DNA from: Heliophilum fasciatum
GTDB taxonomy: Bacteria; Bacillota; Desulfitobacteriia; Heliobacteriales; Heliobacteriaceae
Assembly (NCBI RefSeq): GCF_004341395.1
Contig: NZ_SLXT01000009.1
Location: 47,596 to 111,595, forward strand
Length of the DNA: 64,000 nt
Direction: 5' to 3'
The notes below the pieces were generated by a model. It saw nothing but the letters and a program-made list of their open reading frames with translations. It was not told the origin of the DNA and did no database searches. Shown piece by piece: positions 45,790 to 53,842 of the stretch. The position numbers and the translations under genes were made by a program. Each line of letters starts with the position of its first letter. The stretch's first letter is position 1.

Positions 45790-48216
45790 ATGGCGAACAT
45801 GTTTAATCAGTTGAAGAAAGACCTAAAATATGAATTAATCGGCTTGGTTTTTTTAGTCTTGGCTTTGTTCAGTATGATTAGCCTTTTGACGTTCAATACG
45901 GAAACTATGGCCACGGCTTCGGCAGGTGCAGGGGCATTAGGGGAACTGGTTTACCGGATTTTGAGCACGATGGCCGGCCAAGGCAAGTTTTTGTTGCCGG
46001 TATTTTTGCTTTATCTGGGCCTCAAAATCATGATTGAAAAAGCAAAACTGGTCATTACGCGTCAAGCCTTAGGTTTTTTATCGGCTTATCTGATTTTGCT
46101 GGTATTCTTACAATTGATTTTAGTATCCAATGACTCCGATTGGGAAGCAGGCTGGGACGGTCAAGGCGGTGGCTTGCTGGGAGCAAGCATCGCGATTTTG
46201 TTAAAGACCGTTTTTGGTACGATTGGCACGTATATCGTCTTGGGTGCTATTGTACTTGCCGGAATTCTCTTTGTGTTTGAATTATCGCTAGTGGATCTCG
46301 TACGTAAGGCAGTGCGGTTTTTACACCGTCACGGGGGGGTAAGTCGAGAGAAACTGCGTGAATTTTTGTATACAACCGTGCAGGAAGAAGAACCATTACC
46401 GCAAAACAGTAAGGAAAAACGCAGTCGTCGTACAAAATTCAAGGAGAGCGAAGCCTTACCAACAATGCCCGTCCAGGAAGAACCAATCGACACCGTAGCT
46501 GACGAAAACGATTTGCCCTTTATTTTTATCGAACATACCGATAACGACGTACCGCAATGGCTGCAAGGGCAGGACGAGCCTGAACCAATACCGGTGCAAG
46601 AGCGTGAGCAGCGCTATGCCCAACCGGTGTCGACCGTCGCCGGAGCATGGAAAGATGATACACTGGTACAGTCATTAGGCGCAGTTGCTCCTGTGGCGTC
46701 ACCGACACCGGCACCATCACTGACGTCGGCGGCTGCAGTTTCACGGTTGGCCAGTTCGGTAACTGATGAAAGTTATGAGTTGCCGCCGTTGTCCTTGTTG
46801 CACCGGGTAATGCGAACCAAAAGTCCGCGCTTAAGCCAGGATATCACGGAAAATGTACATATTCTGGAGGAGACTTTGGAAAGTTTCGGTGTCAAGGTAA
46901 AAGTGGCACAAGTGAGTCGTGGGCCGGCCATCACCCGCTATGAAGTGCAACCGGCCCCCGGTGTGAAAGTTAGCCGGATTACTGGTTTGGCCGATGATAT
47001 TGCCCTTTCGCTGGCGGCCGGAGCTGTGCGGATTGAAGCACCTGTCCCGGGTAAGTCTGTTGTCGGCATTGAAGTGCCTAACAAGGAAATTATGGCCGTT
47101 ACCTTTCGTGAAGTTTTAGAAGGGCCGGAATTTCAACAAGCAGCATCCAAATTAACGATCGCCCTGGGGAAAGATATTGCCGGGACGCCGATCGTTGCTG
47201 AACTGGCGAAAATGCCCCACCTGTTGATCGCCGGAGCAACCGGCGCCGGCAAAAGCGTATGCATGAATTCGTTAATATGCAGCATTTTATTTAAGGCCAA
47301 ACCAAGTGAAGTCAAGTTCTTAATGGTCGATCCCAAGATGGTGGAATTGACCCAGTATAACGGCATTCCTCACCTGATTGCACCGGTGGTGACCGATGCG
47401 AAAAAAGCATCGACTGCGTTGAAATGGATTGTTTCCGAGATGGAAAATCGGTATGAATTGTTTGCTTCAACCGGTGTCAAAGATATTACCCGCTATAACC
47501 AGATGAAACAGCGGGAAAATCCGGACTTGATGCAACCGGCGATGCCCTATGTAGTGGTATTGATCGATGAATTGGCGGATTTAATGATGGTAGCCGCCGC
47601 TGATGTGGAAGATGCGATTTGTCGATTGGCACAAATGGCGCGGGCTGCAGGCATTCACCTGGTAGTAGCGACGCAACGCCCGTCTGTCGATGTAATTACT
47701 GGTTTAATTAAAGCGAATATTCCTTCGCGCATTGCTTTTGCCGTTTCTTCGCAAACTGATTCCCGTACAATCTTAGACCAAGCAGGCGCTGAAAAATTGC
47801 TTGGTCGTGGCGATATGCTTTTTTCGCCGGTCGGAACGAATAAGCCCATGCGTGTTCAAGGTTGCTACGTGTCGGATCAAGAAGTGGAAGACCTTGTGGA
47901 CTACTTAAAAAACCAAGGCATACCGGAGTACCAAGAAGGTATTCTTAAGGAACAAGAACGCGTAGAAACAGCTGAATCGGCCGATGACCCGTTGTTTGTG
48001 GATGCTGTTCGCGTACTGCTGGATAGCGGACAAGCTTCCATTTCCATGTTGCAGCGTCGTCTCCGTGTGGGCTATGCTCGTGCGGCCCGATTGGTTGATA
48101 TTATGGAGCAACGAGGAATCGTTGGCGGATATGAAGGCAGTAAGCCACGGGAATTATTGATTACAGCGGCACAATTTGAAGCACGCTACGGAAAAACACA
48201 ATCGCAAGATGAGTAA
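45790..48216 (+). CDS. spoIIIE: FtsK/SpoIIIE DNA translocase
   Basis: 808 residues. Four N-terminal membrane helices (about 15-170), a charged linker (about 190-340), and the motor. Walker A 'LLIAGATGAGKSVCMNSLIC' and Walker B 'YVVVLIDELADLMMVAAADV' with 'LAQMARAAGIHLVVATQRPS' are present. The winged-helix gamma domain reads 'VDAVRVLLDSGQASISML' and 'RRLRVGYARAARLVDIME'. It pumps DNA across a septum at division or into the forespore. ATG 45790 has AGGGGA at 6 nt; the frame back to 45712 includes the terminator. Placement next to tepA and ylzJ indicates spoIIIE. Confidence 0.95.
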   Translation: MANMFNQLKKDLKYELIGLVFLVLALFSMISLLTFNTETMATASAGAGALGELVYRILSTMAGQGKFLLPVFLLYLGLKIMIEKAKLVITRQALGFLSAYLILLVFLQLILVSNDSDWEAGWDGQGGGLLGASIAILLKTVFGTIGTYIVLGAIVLAGILFVFELSLVDLVRKAVRFLHRHGGVSREKLREFLYTTVQEEEPLPQNSKEKRSRRTKFKESEALPTMPVQEEPIDTVADENDLPFIFIEHTDNDVPQWLQGQDEPEPIPVQEREQRYAQPVSTVAGAWKDDTLVQSLGAVAPVASPTPAPSLTSAAAVSRLASSVTDESYELPPLSLLHRVMRTKSPRLSQDITENVHILEETLESFGVKVKVAQVSRGPAITRYEVQPAPGVKVSRITGLADDIALSLAAGAVRIEAPVPGKSVVGIEVPNKEIMAVTFREVLEGPEFQQAASKLTIALGKDIAGTPIVAELAKMPHLLIAGATGAGKSVCMNSLICSILFKAKPSEVKFLMVDPKMVELTQYNGIPHLIAPVVTDAKKASTALKWIVSEMENRYELFASTGVKDITRYNQMKQRENPDLMQPAMPYVVVLIDELADLMMVAAADVEDAICRLAQMARAAGIHLVVATQRPSVDVITGLIKANIPSRIAFAVSSQTDSRTILDQAGAEKLLGRGDMLFSPVGTNKPMRVQGCYVSDQEVEDLVDYLKNQGIPEYQEGILKEQERVETAESADDPLFVDAVRVLLDSGQASISMLQRRLRVGYARAARLVDIMEQRGIVGGYEGSKPRELLITAAQFEARYGKTQSQDE

Positions 48217-48235
48217 GCAACTAGGGGGAACGCTC

Positions 48236-49204
48236 TTGTTTGGAATAAAACAGGTAGTAACGGTAGTTCTGGGCATAATACTTTGTGCGTTTTTAACCGG
48301 GTGCCGTATCGATACACCAAAGACCAATATTGCCCCTGATTTGCAAATGCAAGGTCCCGTACCTACACTGGTTGGATTACTGTTAGCTCCGGAAGGCTCG
48401 ACCGGTGCAGCGATGAATCCTACGTTGGTTGAAGGACTTCGGGCAGTACGCGATCGCTACGGTTTTCACAGCAAAGTAATTGCTGCAACCGACTTTTTAT
48501 CACCCGATGAGGCCTTACAATATTTTGGTGAAAATGAAGCTGCTTTGGCCTTTATTGCCGACTTGCGTGTACGTGAGCAATTACCGGCTTTGCAAGAACG
48601 TTTTCCCAAAACAAAATTTATCTTGTTGGGACCATCAGTAGAAGATGCCAAACAAGAGTTTTATTCAGCCGGGTACTTAGCAGGAACATTAGGGGCTATA
48701 ACTGTTCCGGAAGGAAAAAGTGTGGCGGTACTGATTCCACCATCAGAATCAGCGGAAGCATGGAATCAAGTGATACGTGGAGGTTTTGGGGAAACAGGAC
48801 GTACGGTAATGGTTGAAACGATGACTGAGTTGCCGGTAGGCCCCTTACTGGCCGATCTGTTTATCCTGGTCAAACCATCACAACTGGCGATTCCTCTTGC
48901 TTCCATCGCTGGGAAACCGGGAATTGCCGTTTGTGATCCTACCGAGGTAAGTCCCGTTGGTTTCTGGTCGGTGCGTCCAGAAGAAAATATCAATGGGAAT
49001 ATCACTCAATACGTTGACAGTGTCATGCCAAAGGATGCCACTTCAGCAGCGCCGAAGCGTATTGCCTTGTACCGTATCGCCGGACCGGCGACAGGAAATC
49101 GCCAAAATGAGAGCATTCTGCCACTTTCGGTAGACGGACTTGCGAAAATCGATACAGTTCAACAAAAACTACGCAATGGGAGCATTAGTTTTCCAACGTT
49201 TTGA
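48236..49204 (+). CDS. BMP/PnrA-family substrate-binding lipoprotein
   Basis: About 322 residues. The lipobox 'CAFLTGC' puts the lipid-modified Cys at residue 23 after a hydrophobic signal. The mature part has periplasmic-binding features: 'LVGLLLAPEGSTGAAMNPTL', 'AALAFIADLRVREQL', 'KTKFILLGPSVEDAKQEFYS' and 'AGYLAGTLGAITVPEG', which resemble the BMP/PnrA family for nucleosides. TTG 48236 has AGGGGGA; ATG 48209 overlaps the spoIIIE stop and is less likely. No permease or ATPase follows, so it may be a regulator or sensor rather than a transporter part. Confidence 0.75.
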   Translation: MFGIKQVVTVVLGIILCAFLTGCRIDTPKTNIAPDLQMQGPVPTLVGLLLAPEGSTGAAMNPTLVEGLRAVRDRYGFHSKVIAATDFLSPDEALQYFGENEAALAFIADLRVREQLPALQERFPKTKFILLGPSVEDAKQEFYSAGYLAGTLGAITVPEGKSVAVLIPPSESAEAWNQVIRGGFGETGRTVMVETMTELPVGPLLADLFILVKPSQLAIPLASIAGKPGIAVCDPTEVSPVGFWSVRPEENINGNITQYVDSVMPKDATSAAPKRIALYRIAGPATGNRQNESILPLSVDGLAKIDTVQQKLRNGSISFPTF

Positions 49205-49229
49205 CAGGGAATAAAAAAAAAGTTATACT
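49201..49229 (+). promoter_or_regulatory. strong sigma-A promoter
   Basis: A perfect TTGACA (49201-49206), 17 nt, TATACT (49224-49229). It starts at the stop codon of the lipoprotein gene and is the best promoter match in the window. Confidence 0.85.
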
Positions 49230-49235
49230 ACTAGC

Positions 49236-49370
49236 ATATCTTGCGATCATTGTAGTTGCTGTCCGAAAAAGGCAGCAAGAAAGGCGTAGGCATGGTTGAG
49301 CTTAAACTTTTGACAATGCGTAACCAATAGATTTATCAGCGGTGCTTTTGGACCGCTTTTTCTCTTTTGT
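49236..49370 (+). ncRNA. candidate structured RNA or leader upstream of rodZ
   Basis: It lies between a near-consensus promoter and an intrinsic terminator, about 135 nt. TTGCTG-T-CC pairs with GG-CAGCAA (about 49252-49277) around GAAAAA. A second segment has GCAT and ATGC arms (about 49295 and 49317). There is no ORF with a ribosome site. I do not recognise a known riboswitch or small RNA in it. It could be a terminator-controlled leader for rodZ or a free small RNA. Confidence 0.5.
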
Positions 49371-49372
49371 TT
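49338..49372 (+). terminator. terminator upstream of rodZ
   Basis: AGCGGT pairs with ACCGCT (49352-49357) around a GCTTTTGG loop, then TTTTCTCTTTTGTTTTTTT. The short stem has a long T-rich tail. Confidence 0.75.
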
Positions 49373-49402
49373 TTTTAGTTCAAAAAGAAAGGAGGAGCTG
49401 GT

Positions 49403-50260
49403 GTGAGTCATCTTGGAGCTGAGTTAAAAGCAGCGCGGGAAAATCGCAATATGACCTTACGTCAGGTAGAGAATGAAACCAATATTCGGATGCAATATCT
49501 AAGTGCACTTGAAGAAGGACGTTATGATCAACTGCCGGGAAAAGTCTACGCATTAGGCTTTTTGCGCAGTTATGCTAAATTTTTAGAAGTAGACGATCAG
49601 GCTTTGGTTGATGAATTAAAGCAGTTTTGGCATGAAGAAGATGAAGAGATACAGACCATTACTCAGCCTGTTGCTCCTGAAGTGGTATCGCCCATATCAA
49701 AGGGCATATTGCGCTTTGCCGGCTACGCCTTGGTAGCCGTTGTTTGTGCTGGGATTGTCTTTTTTGCTGCCGGCCGTCCAAAGGATACAGGGGCGCAGCC
49801 AGAGGTTGCCAAGAAAATTACTGAAGAGCAAAAGCCGAAAACGAACAACTCACCAATACCGGCACCTACATCACCTTTGATCGAGCAACCGTCGACACCG
49901 GCTGTGCCTAGCGGTGAAAATCTTTCGCCTGCATCGATAATACCTACCGATCAGACGGTGCCACCGGCACCGGTCGGCCAACCTCCGGCATCAACCACTG
50001 AGCCGGCACCCATAGCCAATACTGTGGCAGTGACGTTATCGATTATCCAAGATCGCAGTTGGGTGGCCATTTCGGAAGACGGCGTTCTGCGTTTTGAAGG
50101 AATTTTAAATGCAGGACAACAGATGAGCTTTTTGGGTAAAGAGACGGTATTTGTTCATGTGGGCAATGCCGGTGTTGTTGATGTGACCTACAACGGCCAG
50201 AACATGGGTCCCCTTGGTAGGTTAAATGAAGTAATTCGCAAAGAGTTTGTTCGTTCCTAG
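49403..50260 (+). CDS. rodZ: RodZ-like cell-shape protein
   Basis: 285 residues. An N-terminal helix-turn-helix (about 3-65: '[20 protein letters not shown]', '[20 protein letters not shown]') is followed by one membrane helix (about 103-123, '[20 protein letters not shown]'). A Pro/Thr-rich linker leads to a beta-rich extracellular domain ('[20 protein letters not shown]') of the DUF4115 type. RodZ links MreB filaments to the membrane for rod shape. GTG 49403 follows AAAGGAGGAG. It lies upstream of yajQ; a pgsA/cinA-type neighbour is not seen here. Confidence 0.9.
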   Translation: MSHLGAELKAARENRNMTLRQVENETNIRMQYLSALEEGRYDQLPGKVYALGFLRSYAKFLEVDDQALVDELKQFWHEEDEEIQTITQPVAPEVVSPISKGILRFAGYALVAVVCAGIVFFAAGRPKDTGAQPEVAKKITEEQKPKTNNSPIPAPTSPLIEQPSTPAVPSGENLSPASIIPTDQTVPPAPVGQPPASTTEPAPIANTVAVTLSIIQDRSWVAISEDGVLRFEGILNAGQQMSFLGKETVFVHVGNAGVVDVTYNGQNMGPLGRLNEVIRKEFVRS

Positions 50261-50291
50261 CCTTGGGCTGGACAAGAATGGAGGAGCAATC

Positions 50292-50786
50292 ATGGCCAAA
50301 GATGCCAGTTTTGATATCGTCTCGCAAATTGATGACCAGGAAGTAACGAATGCCGTACACCAAGCGATTAAAGAAATTGAGCAGCGCTTTGACTTTAAAG
50401 GCAGTAAAAGTGAAATCCGGCAAGAAGCCGATAAGATTATCTTGATTTCTGATGATGAATTTAAATTAAAGAACGTGACTGATATCTTGGAAAGCAAGAT
50501 GATCAAGCGAGGTATTTCCTTACGAGCGCTAAAGTACGACAAGATTGAATCTGCTGCCGGTGATACAGTTCGGCAGAATGTCAATTTGGTGCAAGGGATC
50601 TCTAAGGAAATGGCTAAGGATATTATCAAGCTGATTAAAGACAGCAAAATCAAAGTGCAAGCATCCATTCAAGGTGACCAGATCCGTGTTACCGGAAAAA
50701 ATCGTGACGATCTGCAAGCAGTGATAGGTCTATTGCGCAAAGCCGATCTTTCTATTGAGCTACAATTTATTAATTTCCGTTCCTAA
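50292..50786 (+). CDS. yajQ: YajQ family cyclic-di-GMP/nucleotide-binding protein
   Basis: 164 residues. '[20 protein letters not shown]', '[16 protein letters not shown]', '[20 protein letters not shown]', '[20 protein letters not shown]', and '[20 protein letters not shown]' are the family signature. Members bind c-di-GMP or other nucleotides in some bacteria. ATG 50292 follows GGAGGAGC; the frame before it overlaps rodZ. Confidence 0.95.
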   Translation: MAKDASFDIVSQIDDQEVTNAVHQAIKEIEQRFDFKGSKSEIRQEADKIILISDDEFKLKNVTDILESKMIKRGISLRALKYDKIESAAGDTVRQNVNLVQGISKEMAKDIIKLIKDSKIKVQASIQGDQIRVTGKNRDDLQAVIGLLRKADLSIELQFINFRS

Positions 50787-50945
50787 AATAATTGAAATTA
50801 TCCCACTTAGTTAAAATAACACGACATAAAATGTTTTTAGATGACGAATTTTAGCGAAGCAGGATAATGCAGAGGATTCGTCGAAGAAGAGTGCAGGACA
50901 TCTTGATGCATTGGTTTTCTCTAATTTAAATAAAGAGGTGAAGGT

Positions 50946-51761
50946 ATGTCGGTCATAGAAAGCATGGCAGCCAACTTAGCAGTGTTACAAAAGCTTTCTC
51001 CTCACGATTGTTGTGTATTCGTTACCAATGAAGATGGTCTTGTTCAAGCGATCGCTAATGCAAAAACATTTTCTTTGAAATTAGCTATTGGTTCAAAAGT
51101 ATCATCCAGTGGTGCAACGTCCGAGTGTTTGCAAACGAGGCGAGCAATAACCAAGATATTATCTAAAGATGTTTATGGGATTCCTGCTCGTTCCGTTTCG
51201 ATACCATTGCTGGACGATGGGGTCATGGTTGGAGCGATGGCGATGGTAACGACACTTGAATCACAAGATGTACTGCAAAAAGCCGCGCAAACGATCGCGG
51301 CCACTTCTGAAGAAATTACGGCCAGTACGATGGAATTAGCTAATTCTGCAGCTCAGTTGGCTAATAACTTATCAAGTTTGCAAAAAAACGGCGATAACGT
51401 TCTGGAACATGTCAAAAAAACCGATGGGATCTTACGTTTTGTCAGTGAAGTCGCTTCAAACTCGAATTTACTTGGTTTAAACGCGGCAATTGAAGCGGCC
51501 CGTGCCGGAGAAAGCGGTCGTGGTTTTGCCGTAGTTGCTGACGAAATCCGTAAAATGGCCGATAACAGTGCGGCAGCGGTAAAAGATATTAACCAGATCC
51601 TTAAAGCGATTCAAAGTGATATGAACATCATTGTCCGGGTGTTGTCAGAGACATCAGAACTTGGTGAGCGCCAGGCGGCGGCTACCCAAGAGATATCGGC
51701 TTCCATGGAACAGCTAGTTTCATCGGCAGAAAACATCGAAAAATTATCAACGATTTATTAG
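50946..51761 (+). CDS. soluble methyl-accepting chemotaxis protein, short YfmS-like form
   Basis: 271 residues without any membrane segment. The N-terminal half (about 1-110) is a sensory domain with two Cys ('[20 protein letters not shown]') and '[20 protein letters not shown]'. The C-terminal signalling helix hairpin has the receptor tip '[20 protein letters not shown]' and '[20 protein letters not shown]'. It should bind CheA/CheW in the cytoplasm. Length and layout resemble YfmS of Bacillus. The ligand is unknown. AAAGAGGTGA precedes ATG 50946. The gap before it (50787-50945) holds nothing I can support. Confidence 0.9.
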   Translation: MSVIESMAANLAVLQKLSPHDCCVFVTNEDGLVQAIANAKTFSLKLAIGSKVSSSGATSECLQTRRAITKILSKDVYGIPARSVSIPLLDDGVMVGAMAMVTTLESQDVLQKAAQTIAATSEEITASTMELANSAAQLANNLSSLQKNGDNVLEHVKKTDGILRFVSEVASNSNLLGLNAAIEAARAGESGRGFAVVADEIRKMADNSAAAVKDINQILKAIQSDMNIIVRVLSETSELGERQAAATQEISASMEQLVSSAENIEKLSTIY

Positions 51762-51783
51762 TGTATTTGCGATGTTTGGCTTT

Positions 51784-51823
51784 AAAAAAGCTCCGAAAGT
51801 TCTTGGACTTTCGGAGCTTTTTT
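51784..51823 (+). terminator. terminator after the chemoreceptor
   Basis: AAAAAAGCTCCGAAAGT pairs perfectly with ACTTTCGGAGCTTTTTT around TCTTGG. It works in both directions. Confidence 0.92.
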
Positions 51824-52015
51824 ATGTAAATATAAAACGACAATTTTACGATATACGATCGTGGTACGTACATACACCCAATGAAAGCAAGACTAAAATG
51901 GGAAATTATACATAAGGGTTTGGCGAAGAACTGCAAGGTATTCGTGACTTACATGATTCGACACACATGTGGAATATACATCCCGTTGAGGGTTTTGGGC
52001 TAATATTTTATTGTA

Positions 52016-52035
52016 AAACACCAAAAAAGGTGTTT
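52016..52035. promoter_or_regulatory. inverted repeat upstream of the small paralogue
   Basis: AAACACC-aaaaaa-GGTGTTT, a perfect 7-bp inverted repeat with a 6-base spacer, just ahead of a weak promoter (TAAAAT at 52055 with TG). It could be an operator or a weak terminator. The rest of the gap 51824-52097 has no gene. Confidence 0.4.
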
Positions 52036-52097
52036 AAATTTATGCAATTTCTGATAAAATAAAATAAAGCAAAAGATTCAGAGGAGGACTCAGTTTG

Positions 52098-52451
52098 ATG
52101 ACTGAAAGAGTAGTAAAAAGACGTAACCGGGGTATGACAAAGGCCAATATGAAGCGTGAGCTTACAGACAACATAGGCAATCTGGAACACTTACAAGAAC
52201 TTTTTACAAAGTACCCGCGAATTTTTATCGAAGCTTCTTCGCAATTGCCTGATAAATTAAAGATTAAATTAGAAAAAATAATTCAAGAACGTGTTCCTGA
52301 AGTTTATTTGCAGATCGGTGAACGTGCTCGCAGACAAGCGCTAGAAGAAGAAAAGATGGCCAATGAGAATGCCTTATCTTTTGAAGAGATTGTTCGACTC
52401 ACGGTGGAAAAGGAAAATCAAAAGGTTATGTTGAGAAAGAAAAAAATTTAA
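52098..52451 (+). CDS. small charged protein, paralogue of the 44106-44462 protein
   Basis: 117 residues. 'NRGMTKANMKRELTDNIGNL', 'FTKYPRIFIEASSQLPDKLK', 'IIQERVPEVYLQIGERARRQ' and 'LSFEEIVRLTVEKENQKV' match the other copy along the whole length. GAGGAGG (52081-52087) is 10 nt from ATG 52098; TTG 52095 is 7 nt away and is an alternative. It is soluble, helical and strongly basic at the N-terminus. No known domain; possibly nucleic-acid-binding or a regulator. The two copies lie about 8 kb apart in opposite orientation. Confidence 0.75.
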   Translation: MTERVVKRRNRGMTKANMKRELTDNIGNLEHLQELFTKYPRIFIEASSQLPDKLKIKLEKIIQERVPEVYLQIGERARRQALEEEKMANENALSFEEIVRLTVEKENQKVMLRKKKI

Positions 52452-52494
52452 TCTGCTCCTAAACTAAAGGGAGCATTGCGCACTCCATACATAG

Positions 52495-52530
52495 ACTGCT
52501 CTCCGGAACGGGGAGCAGTTTGTTTATTCG
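52495..52530 (+). terminator. hairpin before the LysE-type gene
   Basis: ACTGCTCTCC pairs with GGGGAGCAGT (52510-52519, one mismatch) and enters TTGTTTATT. It ends the small-protein transcript or attenuates the exporter gene. Confidence 0.65.
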
Positions 52531-52544
52531 AGGAGAATGCCTAT

Positions 52545-53162
52545 ATGGAACTAACTTCGATATTATCTTTTCTGGCTGTGTCGGTCATGTTAACTTTAAT
52601 GCCCGGTCCGGACATTATTTTTGTGGTTACCCAAAGCATAGCCCAAGGCTACCGCGCAGGCATTGCTACGGCATTGGGGTTGTGCACTGGGCTTACTGTT
52701 CATACCTTGGCGGCAGCTCTAGGTGTGGCGGCGCTGATTTATCAATCGGCTATGGCGTTTCAAGTTGTTAAGTATGCCGGTGCACTTTATCTGGTCTATC
52801 TTGCTTGGTTAGCTCTCAAGGATAAGGATACGATTGCCCTTGGGAAGGAAGAAACACATACCCTCCAAGCGCTTTATCAACGTGGCATCTTGATGAACAT
52901 ACTGAATCCTAAAGTATCGCTTTTTTTCTTAGCTTTCTTGCCACAATTTGTGTCCACCGAAAGAGGTTCTGTTTCACTGCAAATGGTGATGCTGGGCTTT
53001 TTATTTATGGTGCAAGCAATCATTGTATTTAGTCTTGTTTCGTTGTTTGCCGGTAAGCTCGGGGACAAATTGGTGCGAAGCCCCGGTATCGGGCGATATA
53101 TCAATTGGGCCAAAGCCGGTATCTTTGCGTTGCTGGGTATTCGATTAGCTTTTTATGAGTAA
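52545..53162 (+). CDS. LysE/RhtB family amino-acid exporter
   Basis: 205 residues, about six membrane helices. 'VSVMLTLMPGPDIIFVVTQS' with the PGPD motif, 'GIATALGLCTGLTVHTLAAA' and 'NILNPKVSLFFLAFLPQFV' are LysE/RhtB signatures. It exports an amino acid or related compound; substrate unknown. ATG 52545 follows GAGGAGAATGC; the longer frame includes the hairpin. It converges on the zinc-ribbon gene with a shared terminator. Confidence 0.92.
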   Translation: MELTSILSFLAVSVMLTLMPGPDIIFVVTQSIAQGYRAGIATALGLCTGLTVHTLAAALGVAALIYQSAMAFQVVKYAGALYLVYLAWLALKDKDTIALGKEETHTLQALYQRGILMNILNPKVSLFFLAFLPQFVSTERGSVSLQMVMLGFLFMVQAIIVFSLVSLFAGKLGDKLVRSPGIGRYINWAKAGIFALLGIRLAFYE

Positions 53163-53171
53163 ACCGGACAA

Positions 53172-53202
53172 AATAAAAAGCTCACCTTTGCAGGTGAGCT
53201 TT
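53172..53202 (-). terminator. terminator between the convergent exporter and zinc-ribbon genes
   Basis: AAAGCTCACCT pairs with AGGTGAGCTTT around TTGC. The longer T tract follows it on the minus strand (TTTTTATTTT), so it mainly ends the zinc-ribbon gene. Confidence 0.8.
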
Positions 53203-53219
53203 AGCTGTTGAATTAGATT

Positions 53220-53519
53220 CTACCAGCGGTTGCGGGGTTGGAAGCAATCGCGGCAGTAGACAGGCTTATCGCCACGGGGTTGGAAAGGAACCGTTGTTTC
53301 TTTGCCGCAAGCGGAGCAAGTAACAGGGTACATTTCGCGCTCTTGACGTTGGTAACCGCCACGGTCGTTGTTGCGGTTTTGTTTGCGGACGGCGCGGCAC
53401 TCGGGGCAACGGCCAGGTTCGTTGGTGAAACCTTTTTCAGCATAAAATTCTTGCTCGGAAGCAGTGAATTCGAATTCGCGGCCACAGTCTTTGCAGGCTA
53501 ACACTTTGTCTTGAAACAT
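53220..53519 (-). CDS. zinc-ribbon protein with CxxC pairs
   Basis: 99 residues on the minus strand. The N-terminal half is a zinc ribbon: 'KVLACKDCGREFEFTASEQE' and 'GRCPECRAVRKQNRN'. The C-terminal half has 'VTCSACGKETTVPFQPRGDK' and 'YCRDC'. The last motif is the CxxC-x~20-CxxC type. A Gly/Arg/Asn linker is between. ATG at 53519 follows GAGGAGGATTTTTTCT. It probably binds nucleic acid or zinc. Such proteins are common and poorly characterised in Clostridia. Confidence 0.85.
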   Translation of the reverse strand: MFQDKVLACKDCGREFEFTASEQEFYAEKGFTNEPGRCPECRAVRKQNRNNDRGGYQRQEREMYPVTCSACGKETTVPFQPRGDKPVYCRDCFQPRNRW

Positions 53520-53537
53520 AGAAAAAATCCTCCTCAA

Positions 53538-53842
53538 TATTTGCCCTGTCTAGGGATATCCGTAAACCTCCCTAGCCGATGGCCATCGAGAAGAATAGCG
53601 TTTTTCCATATCAGGAACTGATGTTAATTCTACACGGTAAAAGCACGTTTGGCAAGTGCTTGATCGAATATATTTTCAGAAAGGATAGCTATTAATTTTG
53701 ATAAAAGCAAGACGGTCACGATATTCTAGGACTTTTATATGTTATATTTTAGACAACAATCGACAGTATATGATGGATTTACGCCGGAGAAATGCTGAGA
53801 TATGTTGAACAGGCAAAATTGCGATAAAGAAGGAGTAATGAA
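53538..53842. other. intergenic region without a supported gene
   Basis: The left end carries the ribosome site of the minus-strand zinc-ribbon gene. A 12-bp palindrome CGATGGCCATCG lies at 53577-53588, and AAGCAC/GTGCTT at about 53641. A possible promoter for the next plus-strand gene is TTGATA (53698-53703), 18 nt, TATTCT (53722-53727). The rest is AT-rich. Confidence 0.45.

Noticed and set aside
53577..53588. 12-bp palindrome CGATGGCCATCG
   Set aside because: A single copy with no T tract and no promoter overlap; could be chance.
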